A DNA stretch of 5,225 bases from an uncultured Clostridia bacterium (GCA_947385505.1 CANDLP010000198.1:1-5225), one strand, 5' to 3'. Counted from the first letter of the stretch, positions 1-5,179 are shown. Notes: generated by a model from the letters alone, not told the origin. A program made the numbers and translations.

Positions 1-9
1 GCGGCATGG

Positions 10-42
10 CATTTAAAAAATAGTTTATCTATTTTTTAAATG
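10..42. repeat. Perfect AT-rich inverted repeat (14-bp arms, 5-base loop)
   Basis: Positions 10-23 (CATTTAAAAAATAG) are the exact reverse complement of 29-42, with loop TTTAT. The stem is almost all A/T and is not followed by a clean T-run, so it is a poor classical terminator. It may be the end of a transcription unit lying left of the window. One plus-strand frame closes with TAG at 21-23 inside the left arm, but too little sequence is present to call a gene end. A palindrome this close to a possible contig edge could also be an assembly artefact. Confidence 0.55.
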
Positions 43-60
43 GTTATTAGTATTAAAATT

Positions 61-106
61 AAAAAGGACCGTAACCTCGCTTATGGCGGGAGCACGGTCC
101 TTTTTT
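61..106 (-). terminator. Rho-independent terminator downstream of the response regulator
   Basis: A 12-bp perfect stem pairs 61-72 (AAAAAGGACCGT) with 94-105 (ACGGTCCTTTTT) around a 21-base loop. The loop contains a smaller CTCGC/GCGGG stem with one G-T wobble when read on the plus strand. On the minus strand the stem ends in TTTTTAATTTTAAT and starts 18 bases past the stop codon of the response regulator, so it should end that transcript. On the plus strand it ends in a run of six T, so it could also stop transcription entering from the left. Confidence 0.85.
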
Positions 107-123
107 AAATAATGTAAAAAATG

Positions 124-780
124 TCACTTCATCTTAAATCCTATTCCCCATACTGATTCGATGTAATCTTTTTCGCTTATTTCCCTAAGCTTTTTCCTTA
201 AATTGCTTATATGTATTTTAAGCGAAGTTTCTGTACAATCCGGAGTGTCCCTGCTTATTTTATCCAGAAGAACGGATTTTGCCATTACCTTGCTGGGATT
301 AAGCATAAGCAGCTTTAAAACCGCGTATTCGGTTCGTGTAAGCTTAACCTCGCTGTCGTTCACCTTAACCGTATGAGAATCGGTATAAAGAGTTATATCG
401 TCGTATGTAAGTCCGTCAGATGATCTTACGGATGGTTTACGGAGCTGTACCTTTATCCTTGCCGTAAGCTCCTTTATATCAAACGGCTTTGTGATATAAT
501 CCGCCGCGCCGCCGAGAAGCATATCCACCTTATTTTCCGTATCCGCCTTTGCGCTTACCACTATAACAGGAACGTCCTTTATTTTAGGCAAAACCTCCTC
601 GCCCGACAGTCCCGGAAGCATAAGGTCAAGCAGCACGAGATCGGGAGCCGTTTCGGAGAGCGCAAGCACCGCTTCGGTGCCCGAATAAGCTCGGCTTACT
701 TTATACCCTTCTTTTGTCAGAACCTCTTCAACCATATTCCCTATATATAAATCGTCGTCAACAATCAGAATATGTTCCAT
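124..780 (-). CDS. OmpR/PhoB-family DNA-binding response regulator (orphan)
   Basis: This is a cytoplasmic two-component response regulator of 218 aa, near the usual 220-235 aa of the family. Residues 1-116 form the receiver domain: ILIVDDD with the acidic pair D8/D9, phospho-acceptor D52 in LLDLMLPG, switch residue S76 in VIVVSAK, and K98-P99 in ITKPF. Residues about 122-218 form the winged-helix DNA-binding domain, with LTRTEYAVLKLL (147-158), the recognition-helix region SLKIHISNLRKKL (186-198) and the hairpin wing ending SVWGIGFKMK. I chose ATG at 780 because the receiver fold begins right there (MEHILIVDDD) and AGAGGA lies 8 bases upstream. The frame stays open to an ATG at 846, but that start has no ribosome-binding site and would add about 22 residues outside the family fold. 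No histidine kinase is adjacent and a terminator follows directly, so the gene appears monocistronic. The signal and target genes cannot be told from sequence. Confidence 0.93.
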   Translation of the reverse strand: MEHILIVDDDLYIGNMVEEVLTKEGYKVSRAYSGTEAVLALSETAPDLVLLDLMLPGLSGEEVLPKIKDVPVIVVSAKADTENKVDMLLGGAADYITKPFDIKELTARIKVQLRKPSVRSSDGLTYDDITLYTDSHTVKVNDSEVKLTRTEYAVLKLLMLNPSKVMAKSVLLDKISRDTPDCTETSLKIHISNLRKKLREISEKDYIESVWGIGFKMK

Positions 781-788
781 TTTTTCCG

Positions 789-794
789 TCCTCT
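789..794 (-). promoter_or_regulatory. Ribosome-binding site that fixes the response regulator start
   Basis: AGAGGA on the minus strand lies 8 bases before the ATG at 780. It supports that start over the in-frame ATG at 846, which has no Shine-Dalgarno sequence. Confidence 0.75.
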
Positions 795-848
795 CTGTAA
801 AAAACCGCCGATCCTCCGCTTTTGCGGGAAAATCAACGGAAATCATCT

Positions 849-878
849 TTTATATTATTAGGGCGTATCCGAAAACAA
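849..878 (-). promoter_or_regulatory. Possible sigma-A promoter of the response regulator
   Basis: On the minus strand TTGTTT (873-878) and TATAAA (849-854) are separated by 18 bases. The match is moderate, and overlapping alternatives such as TAATAT exist. It would place the transcript start near 842, making the in-frame ATG at 846 unusable. The MITE-like element begins only 12 bases upstream of this -35. Confidence 0.35.
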
Positions 879-890
879 AGCAATTTATAC

Positions 891-1066
891 TATAGCAATC
901 CAATTAAAAAATAAACATTTGATTATAAAAAGCCTATTATTAAATTATTACGTTTTGGTATTCGGGGCTTTGCCCCGGACCCCACTTCCTTTTTGGTGTC
1001 CAAAAAGGAAGCGAAAAAGACAGGTGCGGCTTCGCCGCTATTTATTATTTTTTTTGGATTGCTATA
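891..1066. mobile_element. MITE-like non-coding element with 13-bp terminal inverted repeats
   Basis: The ends are perfect inverted repeats: TATAGCAATCCAA at 891-903 and TTGGATTGCTATA at 1054-1066. A further A/T-rich stretch on each inner side is similar but not identical. Both ends carry TA, which fits TA target duplication as made by IS630/Tc1-mariner transposases, although TA could simply be part of the repeat. The element is 176 bp and contains no convincing gene. A plus-strand open frame from 919 runs through it and out past 1067, has no ribosome-binding site, and translates into low-complexity basic sequence made from the hairpins. Three GC-rich hairpins fill the right half. It lies between two minus-strand genes, just upstream of the response regulator promoter region. 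No transposase is present, so any movement would need one supplied elsewhere. Copy number in the genome would decide whether this is a true MITE. Confidence 0.6.
963..1038. repeat. Cluster of three perfect hairpins inside the MITE-like element
   Basis: Three hairpins sit in 76 bases. The first is CGGGGC-TTT-GCCCCG at 963-977 (6 bp). The second pairs 985-996 (CTTCCTTTTTGG) with 1000-1011 around loop TGT (12 bp). The third is GCGGC-TTC-GCCGC at 1026-1038 (5 bp). All have three-base loops. Read on the minus strand, the third hairpin is followed seven bases later by a T-rich run, so the cluster may end transcription coming from the glycosyltransferase gene. Similar GGGGCTTTGCCCC modules are, in my recollection, common intergenic repeats in gut Clostridia; that is memory and not a search result. 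Confidence 0.8.
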
Positions 1067-1149
1067 ATCCCCTTTTAAACTGTGGGGCGATCCCTTTTTT
1101 GTCTGTGGGTATTACGTCAGGTCAAAAAGGGAGTGGTATAAAACAATTG
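1067..1149. other. Short intergenic stretch with a weak inverted repeat
   Basis: TCCCTTTTT at 1091-1099 is the reverse complement of AAAAAGGGA at 1124-1132 (9 bp, 24-base loop). There is no T-run after it in either direction, so it is not a convincing terminator for the glycosyltransferase whose stop codon is at 1150-1152. I see no gene here. Confidence 0.4.
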
Positions 1150-2118
1150 TTACTTATTAAATTTTAACAGCGTCTTTCCGCTTCCCCGCCTTTCTTCATA
1201 AGCTTGGTCCTGCGCGGCGCCGGCAGTATGGGGCATAGGTGCGATAAGGTATCTGTTTATTTTAGAAAAATTCTCTTTAAAGCTTTCGGCGTCCCTCAGC
1301 TTGAATATTTGTATTACAAGCCAGCAGTATGTTACCAAAGCGGTCTTTATCCGCTGGTAGAGCATATGTTTATTATAAATCTCTCCTTCGGGAGTATCCG
1401 CAAAGTAACGCTCCACCTCTTCGTTTGCTCTAAGGTAATTTCCTATGCAGCGTTTATCGTTAAAGCCTGTAATACCGCTTTTCCTGTGAGTATACACATA
1501 AGTTTTGCTATTTATAACCGCTGCTTTTTTCGCATGATAAAAAAGCTTTGGCAACATACAGGTGTCTTCAAAAAGCATATTGGGAAAATAAAGATCGTAG
1601 TCAACGAAAAGACTTTTTTTAAACAGCTTATTCCAAAGGTAGCGTCTGATAGAAATATCTCTTATAATATTCCCGTACAGCGCTTCGGCGTAATAAATTC
1701 CATTATGCTTCATTATTTTGCTTGTTCTGAAGTGCTTGCCTTCCTCGTCGCAGCAGCAATATCCGCAGCAAACTATATCCGCATTGTTCTCATATGCGGC
1801 TTTGTACAAATTTTCAATGTGATCCGGCAGTATACTGTCGTCGCTGTCTACAAAGACCAAATACTCTCCCTGAGCCAAACCGATAGCCCTGTTTCTTACG
1901 CTTCCGACTCCGCTGTTTTTTTGGTGAAAAAGCCTAAAACGAGGATCGACAGTGTATTCTTCGGCTATTTTTGCCGAATTATCCGGAGTGCCGTCATTTA
2001 TCATTATTACTTCGTAGTTTTGAAACGTCTGTGCTTTTATCGAATCAAGACAGCGTCCGATATATTTCTCCACCTTATATATGGGAACAATAACGCTGAC
2101 TGAAGGGATCCCGTCCAT
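1150..2118 (-). CDS. Family 2 glycosyltransferase (GT-A fold)
   Basis: This 322-aa protein should transfer a sugar from a nucleotide-sugar donor to a glycan or lipid-linked acceptor, typically in exopolysaccharide, capsule or cell-wall glycan assembly. Residues 6-94 are a textbook GT2 nucleotide-binding half: VSVIVPIYKVEKYIGRCLDS (7-26), INDGTPDNS (40-48), QKNSGVGSVRN (66-76) and the metal-binding DSDD (91-94) after GEYLVFV. Further conserved GT2 signals are WNKLFKK (162-168) and FEDT (183-186), where the acidic pair is the usual catalytic-base region. There is no signal peptide or clear membrane helix, so it is probably a cytoplasmic protein acting at the membrane face. C117, C118 and C121-C123 form an unusual cysteine cluster. 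The ATG at 2118 is the only good start; its nearest AGGA is 13 bases upstream, within a purine-rich AGGAAA repeat. It has its own strong promoter and a long leader. No other polysaccharide gene is visible, so donor and acceptor are unknown. Confidence 0.9.
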   Translation of the reverse strand: MDGIPSVSVIVPIYKVEKYIGRCLDSIKAQTFQNYEVIMINDGTPDNSAKIAEEYTVDPRFRLFHQKNSGVGSVRNRAIGLAQGEYLVFVDSDDSILPDHIENLYKAAYENNADIVCCGYCCCDEEGKHFRTSKIMKHNGIYYAEALYGNIIRDISIRRYLWNKLFKKSLFVDYDLYFPNMLFEDTCMLPKLFYHAKKAAVINSKTYVYTHRKSGITGFNDKRCIGNYLRANEEVERYFADTPEGEIYNKHMLYQRIKTALVTYCWLVIQIFKLRDAESFKENFSKINRYLIAPMPHTAGAAQDQAYEERRGSGKTLLKFNK

Positions 2119-2330
2119 TTTTATGTCTTTTTCCTTTCCTTTTTTCCTTATATTATTGCTCCGTAAATTAAATCCTAAAAATTTAATTGCGGGAGCAATA
2201 AATAAACGAAATAGATGCCCAAAAAGTTACATTTTTTATAAAATTCGTATTTTTTTACAATATCCGCCTTTAAACTTACGTAAATTTATATATCATTAAC
2301 AATACTTTGTCTGAATTGTGATGTATTATA
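2119..2330 (-). promoter_or_regulatory. Long (about 210 nt) 5' leader of the glycosyltransferase mRNA
   Basis: If transcription starts about 7 bases after the -10 box at 2337-2342, the untranslated leader spans most of this interval. It is AT-rich, holds one large stem-loop (2153-2201) and a near-palindrome at 2272-2287 (AAACTTACGTAAATTT), and ends in a polypurine tract with repeated AGGAAA before the start codon. I do not recognise a known riboswitch or T-box. The length suggests post-transcriptional control, but that is inference. Confidence 0.45.
2153..2201 (-). repeat. Large stem-loop in the glycosyltransferase leader
   Basis: Outer arms TTATTGCTCC (2153-2162) and GGAGCAATAA (2192-2201) pair perfectly over 10 bp. 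Inner arms AAATTAAAT-type (2166-2173 with 2181-2188) pair over 8 bp, with a three-base mismatch between the two stems and a seven-base loop. No T-run follows on either strand, so it is not a terminator. It sits about 35 bases before the glycosyltransferase start codon and could shield or present the ribosome-binding region, or serve as a protein-binding palindrome in DNA. Confidence 0.65.
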
Positions 2331-2358
2331 CAATTAAGTATAGCCAAATCAAAGTATT
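2301..2358. promoter_or_regulatory. Nested inverted repeats over the glycosyltransferase promoter (candidate operator)
   Basis: AATACTTTG (2301-2309) and CAAAGTATT (2350-2358) are perfect 9-bp inverted arms, centred near 2330, the expected transcript start. Inside them lie AATTGT (2314-2319) with ACAATT (2330-2335) and the 11-base palindrome TGTATTATACA (2322-2332). The symmetry about the -10/start region fits an operator for a dimeric repressor. AT-rich DNA yields short palindromes by chance, so only the 9-bp pair is notable by itself. Confidence 0.35.
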
Positions 2359-2365
2359 TTGTCAA
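2337..2365 (-). promoter_or_regulatory. Strong sigma-A promoter for the glycosyltransferase
   Basis: On the minus strand a consensus -35 TTGACA (2360-2365) is followed after exactly 17 bases by TATACT (2337-2342), 11 of 12 bases matching the sigma-A consensus. A second -10-like TATAAT lies at 2325-2330 without a suitable -35. Confidence 0.8.
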
Positions 2366-2419
2366 GGGAAAATATATTGTTTTTTTATGACATTTTTGTA
2401 ATTTTTTTATACGTGTTTA

Positions 2420-2448
2420 TTGACAACGGAAGGAAAAAACAATATAAT
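2420..2448 (+). promoter_or_regulatory. Perfect consensus sigma-A promoter for pyruvate kinase
   Basis: TTGACA (2420-2425), a 17-base spacer and TATAAT (2443-2448) match the vegetative consensus at all 12 positions. Transcript start is expected near 2455, giving a leader of only about 30 bases. This fits strong constitutive expression of a glycolytic enzyme. Its -35 is 54 bases from that of the divergent glycosyltransferase promoter. Confidence 0.9.
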
Positions 2449-2474
2449 CATAGATAAACGGGTATTTTATAAAG

Positions 2475-2480
2475 AAAGGA
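2475..2480 (+). promoter_or_regulatory. Ribosome-binding site of pyruvate kinase (ambiguous start)
   Basis: AAAGGA ends only 3 bases before the ATG at 2484, which is tight, and 12 bases before the in-frame ATG at 2493, which is loose. Spacing alone therefore does not decide between the two starts. Confidence 0.6.
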
Positions 2481-2483
2481 AAT

Positions 2484-4247
2484 ATGACAAAAATGAGAAA
2501 AACAAAAATAGTATGTACAATGGGTCCTTCTACCGCGAATGACGAGGTTTTGCGGGAACTTATGAAGGCAGGTATGAATGTGGCGCGTCAGAACTTCTCA
2601 CACGGCGATCATGAGAGCCACCTAAAGATTTTTCAGCAGGTAAAGCGCATACGCGAGGAGCTTGGTCTTCCTGTCGCGTCTCTTCTTGACACAAAAGGCC
2701 CCGAAGTCCGCGTAAAGCTGTTTAAGGACGGAAAAGCCGAACTAAAAGAAGGCGCGATCTTTACCCTTACCACAAGAGAAGTGGAGGGCGATTCCGAACA
2801 AGTGTCGATTACCTATAAGAATTTAGCCAAGGATATAGACATAGGAACGCGTATTTTAGCAGACGATGGTCTTATTGAAATGAAGGTCACGGAAATTGAT
2901 TCAATGCCGGACGGCGACGATATAAAGTGCCTTGTGATCCACGGCGGAATTATAAGCAACAACAAGTCCTGCAACTTCCCTGGCGCCAAGCTGTCGATGC
3001 CTTATGTAAGCGAAAGGGACAAAAGTGACATTATTTTTGGCGCTAAGACCGGATTCGACTTTATCGCCGCAAGCTTTGTAAGCTGCGACGCGGATATTCT
3101 TGAAGTCAGAAAAATACTTGAAGAAAACGGCGGAAAGGATATAAAAATTATCGCCAAAATAGAAAATCAAGAGGGTGTTGACAATATTGACGATATTTTA
3201 AGAGTAGCCGACGGAATAATGGTGGCAAGAGGCGATATGGGCGTGGAAATTCCCTTTGAACAAATACCTCAGCTTCAAAAAATGCTTATCGAAAGAGGAT
3301 ATAATGCAGGCAAGCAGGTTATTACCGCCACCCAAATGCTTGAAAGCATGATCAAGAATCCGCGGCCCACCAGAGCGGAAACCACCGACGTTGCCAACGC
3401 CATATATGACGGCACCAGCGCAATAATGCTTTCGGGCGAGACCGCCGCCGGTATGTATCCTGTGGATGCGGTAAAAACAATGGCCCTCATAGCGGAAAAT
3501 ACCGAAAACAATATAAACTATTCCAAACGCTTCAGAGCGAGAGAGGTGGACAGTGCGGAAAACGTCACCAACGCCATAAGCCACGCCGCGGTAACTACCG
3601 CTCTCGACCTTAACGCAAAGGCTATCCTTACCGTTACCACCACAGGCGGAACCGCCAAGCTGCTGTCCAAATACCGCCCCAACCGTCCTATTTTAAGCTG
3701 TACTCCAAGCGAGCGCACATGGCGCCAGCTCAGTCTTAGCTGGGGCGTAGTGCCTTTGATGAGCAGGATTATGGAAACCACTGACGATCTGTTTAACCAC
3801 GCGGTGGAATGTGCGGTAAAAGCGGGGTATCTTGAAAACGGCGATCTTGTAGTTATAACGGCGGGCGTGCCTTTGGGAATAAGCGGTACCACTAACCTTA
3901 TGAAGGTGCATGTGGTGGGTGACGTTCTGGTAATGGGGCACGGAATAACCGACAAAACCGCAACCGCACCTCTTTGCGTCGCAAGAACAGGCGAAGAAGC
4001 CGTAAGAAATTTTGCCAACGGAGAGATTTTGGTTATTCCCGAAACGGACAACAGTATAATGAGGATACTTCGCGCCGCAAGCGGAATAATTACCGAAAAA
4101 GACGGAACGGACAGCCATGCGGCGGTTGTGGGTCTTTCGCTGGATATTCCCGTTATCGTAGGCGCGGAAAACGCTACCGCTATATTGAAAAGCGGGACTA
4201 CCGTTACTATTGACGCACAGCGGGGTATCGTTTCTTCGGGCGATTGA
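2484..4247 (+). CDS. pyk: Pyruvate kinase with extra C-terminal PEP-utiliser-like domain
   Basis: This cytoplasmic enzyme converts phosphoenolpyruvate and ADP to pyruvate and ATP in the last step of glycolysis, normally as an allosteric tetramer. At 587 aa it matches the long Bacillus-type form (about 585 aa). Visible in order are RKTKIVCTMGPST (5-17), NVARQNFSHG (32-41; substrate-contact R35, N37, S39), LLDTKGPEVR (67-76), the inserted B domain (about 77-175), catalytic K225 with metal ligand E227 in AKIENQEGVDNID, metal ligand D251 in VARGDMGVEIP, T283 in ITATQML, and NPRPTRAE (292-299). A C-terminal regulatory domain ends near GTTNLMKVH. Residues about 499-587 are the extra domain, with DSHAAVVGLSLDIPVIVG (H545), the swivelling-domain motif of PEP-utilising enzymes. 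Two positions look non-canonical: Q36 where L or M is usual, and S200 in SFVS where SFVR is usual. The ATG at 2493 (MRKTKIVC) corresponds to the Bacillus start and is an equally possible start. The gene has its own promoter and terminator and no pfkA beside it. Confidence 0.97.
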   Translation: MTKMRKTKIVCTMGPSTANDEVLRELMKAGMNVARQNFSHGDHESHLKIFQQVKRIREELGLPVASLLDTKGPEVRVKLFKDGKAELKEGAIFTLTTREVEGDSEQVSITYKNLAKDIDIGTRILADDGLIEMKVTEIDSMPDGDDIKCLVIHGGIISNNKSCNFPGAKLSMPYVSERDKSDIIFGAKTGFDFIAASFVSCDADILEVRKILEENGGKDIKIIAKIENQEGVDNIDDILRVADGIMVARGDMGVEIPFEQIPQLQKMLIERGYNAGKQVITATQMLESMIKNPRPTRAETTDVANAIYDGTSAIMLSGETAAGMYPVDAVKTMALIAENTENNINYSKRFRAREVDSAENVTNAISHAAVTTALDLNAKAILTVTTTGGTAKLLSKYRPNRPILSCTPSERTWRQLSLSWGVVPLMSRIMETTDDLFNHAVECAVKAGYLENGDLVVITAGVPLGISGTTNLMKVHVVGDVLVMGHGITDKTATAPLCVARTGEEAVRNFANGEILVIPETDNSIMRILRAASGIITEKDGTDSHAAVVGLSLDIPVIVGAENATAILKSGTTVTIDAQRGIVSSGD

Positions 4248-4278
4248 TTTAGTATTAACACAAATATATCAGAAACCG

Positions 4279-4292
4279 TGCGCATTTGCGCA
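4279..4292 (+). repeat. Small GC hairpin after pyruvate kinase
   Basis: TGCGC-ATTT-GCGCA forms a 5-bp stem with a four-base loop, followed by TTATTT. It lies 32 bases past the pyruvate kinase stop and may assist the stronger terminator just downstream. The stem is too short to call a terminator by itself. Confidence 0.4.
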
Positions 4293-4299
4293 TTATTTA

Positions 4300-4336
4300 A
4301 AAGCCGTGAACTCGTTTATAACAAGTTCACGGCTTT
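4300..4336. terminator. Bidirectional terminator between convergent pyruvate kinase and XRE regulator
   Basis: AAAGCCGTGAACT (4300-4312) pairs perfectly over 13 bp with AGTTCACGGCTTT (4324-4336), with an 11-base loop. The plus-strand tail is TTTATTATTTATT and the minus-strand tail is TTTTAAATAAT, so it can end both convergent transcripts. It lies 52 bases after the pyruvate kinase stop and 12 bases after the stop of the XRE gene. Confidence 0.92.
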
Positions 4337-4348
4337 ATTATTTATTGA

Positions 4349-5098
4349 TTATTTTCTTTCAACAGGCATATAAGCATATCCCGACTTATGCTCAAGCGTA
4401 TCAAAAACTTCCATTTCCTGTGCTCCGTTCTCAGCCATTTTAAATCCGTATGCAGGCATAAAGTAATCTCTTATATATGAGAATAGCTCCCATATTTCAC
4501 ATTGTTCCCTGCAAATCAGCTGTGACGTGGCTTTGTCCGTATAAGCCCTTATAAATAACGAGGCAGGCATTTTGTAGACATCTACGCCGTCGGGCTGATC
4601 TTCCGTCATTACCTCTCTTACAAATCCGTATGCCCGCCGGTCAACACTGAGCCAGAAATTTACGCTTAAAGTTATGTCATAGATGGGAAGCACGCCGCCC
4701 TTCAATTTATCGAAAGCCTCCTTTTTTTCATCTTCCGGCACCGAATCTGTTGCCGAATAGAAGCTGTCCTCATTCTCATAATCCTTTGCGTATATAATTT
4801 TTCCGGCAAATACGGTTTCAGGTTTTTCGACTATTTCAAAGCGTGCTCCGCCTATCGTAATTATCTCAACAGCCTTTTCCCTGTTTCGCATTTCGGTATC
4901 CAGAAGGCTGTCTACGGAAATGTGAAGGATTTGCGCCAGCAGCTTTAAATTATATACGTCGGGGAGGCACTCGCCGTTTTCCCACTTCGACACCGCCTGC
5001 TCAGAAACGCCTATTCTCAAGGCAAGCTCCTTTTGAGAATAATTCTTTTTCAGCCGAAACGCTTTAACTCTTTTTCCAAAGTCAATTTGATTAAACAT
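4349..5098 (-). CDS. XRE-family regulator with GyrI-like effector-binding domain
   Basis: This 249-aa protein is a probable ligand-responsive transcription factor. Residues about 8-67 are a Cro/C1-type helix-turn-helix: GKRVKAFRLKKNYSQKELA, then the recognition segment VSEQAVSKWENGECLP (31-46) and LAQILHISVDSLLD (54-67). After a short linker, residues about 78-249 resemble the GyrI-like/AraC effector-binding domain: an opening strand pattern ending ETVFAGKIIY, a middle MPASLFIRAY strand, then WELFSYIRDYFMPAYGFKM and EMEVF (E228, E230), closing with YAYMPVERK. In related proteins this domain binds small hydrophobic or cationic compounds, as in multidrug-responsive regulators; the ligand here is unknown. 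I chose ATG at 5098 because GGAGG lies 7 bases upstream and the HTH begins a few residues later. The open frame continues to 5194, but its first codons (GTG to TCT) are sequencing adapter, so a longer call would be chimeric. The gene converges on pyruvate kinase; any target gene probably lies beyond the contig end. Confidence 0.88.
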   Translation of the reverse strand: MFNQIDFGKRVKAFRLKKNYSQKELALRIGVSEQAVSKWENGECLPDVYNLKLLAQILHISVDSLLDTEMRNREKAVEIITIGGARFEIVEKPETVFAGKIIYAKDYENEDSFYSATDSVPEDEKKEAFDKLKGGVLPIYDITLSVNFWLSVDRRAYGFVREVMTEDQPDGVDVYKMPASLFIRAYTDKATSQLICREQCEIWELFSYIRDYFMPAYGFKMAENGAQEMEVFDTLEHKSGYAYMPVERK

Positions 5099-5105
5099 AT
5101 ATTTT

Positions 5106-5110
5106 CCTCC
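5106..5110 (-). promoter_or_regulatory. Ribosome-binding site that fixes the XRE regulator start
   Basis: GGAGG on the minus strand, with a 7-base spacer to ATG 5098, is the best Shine-Dalgarno match in the window. It argues against every upstream in-frame start. Confidence 0.88.
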
Positions 5111-5153
5111 GATTAAAATTATATTTAAATCACTTAATTTTGCCGGCATATTC

Positions 5154-5159
5154 ATTATA
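5154..5159 (-). promoter_or_regulatory. Probable -10 box of the XRE regulator, -35 lost at contig end
   Basis: The minus strand reads TATAAT here, 55 bases before the start codon. A -35 at a 17-base spacing would fall at 5177-5182, which straddles the adapter junction at 5180, so the true -35 is missing. Another TATAAT at 5118-5123 has no -35-like sequence at a useful distance. Confidence 0.45.
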
Positions 5160-5179
5160 TCCCATACTTCCCTGAAATA

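Noticed and set aside
799..828. Leader attenuator for the response regulator (CCGC-AAAA-GCGG, then a run of six T on the minus strand)
   Set aside because: The stem is only 4 bp, and the alternative pairing with the GGCGG before the T-run is equally short. It is too weak to call a regulatory terminator.
781..846. Extended N-terminus of the response regulator starting at ATG 846
   Set aside because: No Shine-Dalgarno precedes it, it overlaps the likely transcript start, and response regulators of this family begin directly at the receiver strand found at ATG 780.
919..1167. Plus-strand 82-codon open frame across the MITE-like element
   Set aside because: It has no ribosome-binding site, it runs across the right terminal repeat into unrelated DNA, and its protein is low-complexity basic sequence generated by the hairpins.
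1150..1235. Frameshift near the glycosyltransferase C-terminus
   Set aside because: The last 30 residues look less family-like, and another frame also gives a plausible tail ending KKGGEAERRC. C-termini of GT2 enzymes are variable, so there is not enough evidence for an indel.
1204..2103. Plus-strand 299-codon open frame antisense to the glycosyltransferase
   Set aside because: It is a shadow of the glycosyltransferase gene on the other strand, with no family motif, while the minus strand shows complete GT2 motifs.
2081..2299. Plus-strand 72-codon frame over the glycosyltransferase start and leader
   Set aside because: It overlaps a leader and a coding start on the opposite strand, lacks a ribosome-binding site and promoter, and ends in AT-rich DNA.
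2387..2413. Second promoter upstream of pyruvate kinase (ATGACA with TATACG)
   Set aside because: The spacer is only about 15 bases and both boxes are imperfect, while a perfect consensus promoter lies just downstream.
3518..4285. Minus-strand 255-codon frame antisense to pyruvate kinase
   Set aside because: It is a hydrophobic shadow of the well-supported pyruvate kinase gene and has no independent start signal.
1..5179. CRISPR array, tRNA, rRNA, phage or defence system
   Set aside because: I looked for spaced direct repeats, tRNA-like cloverleaf ends and defence-type domains on both strands and saw none.
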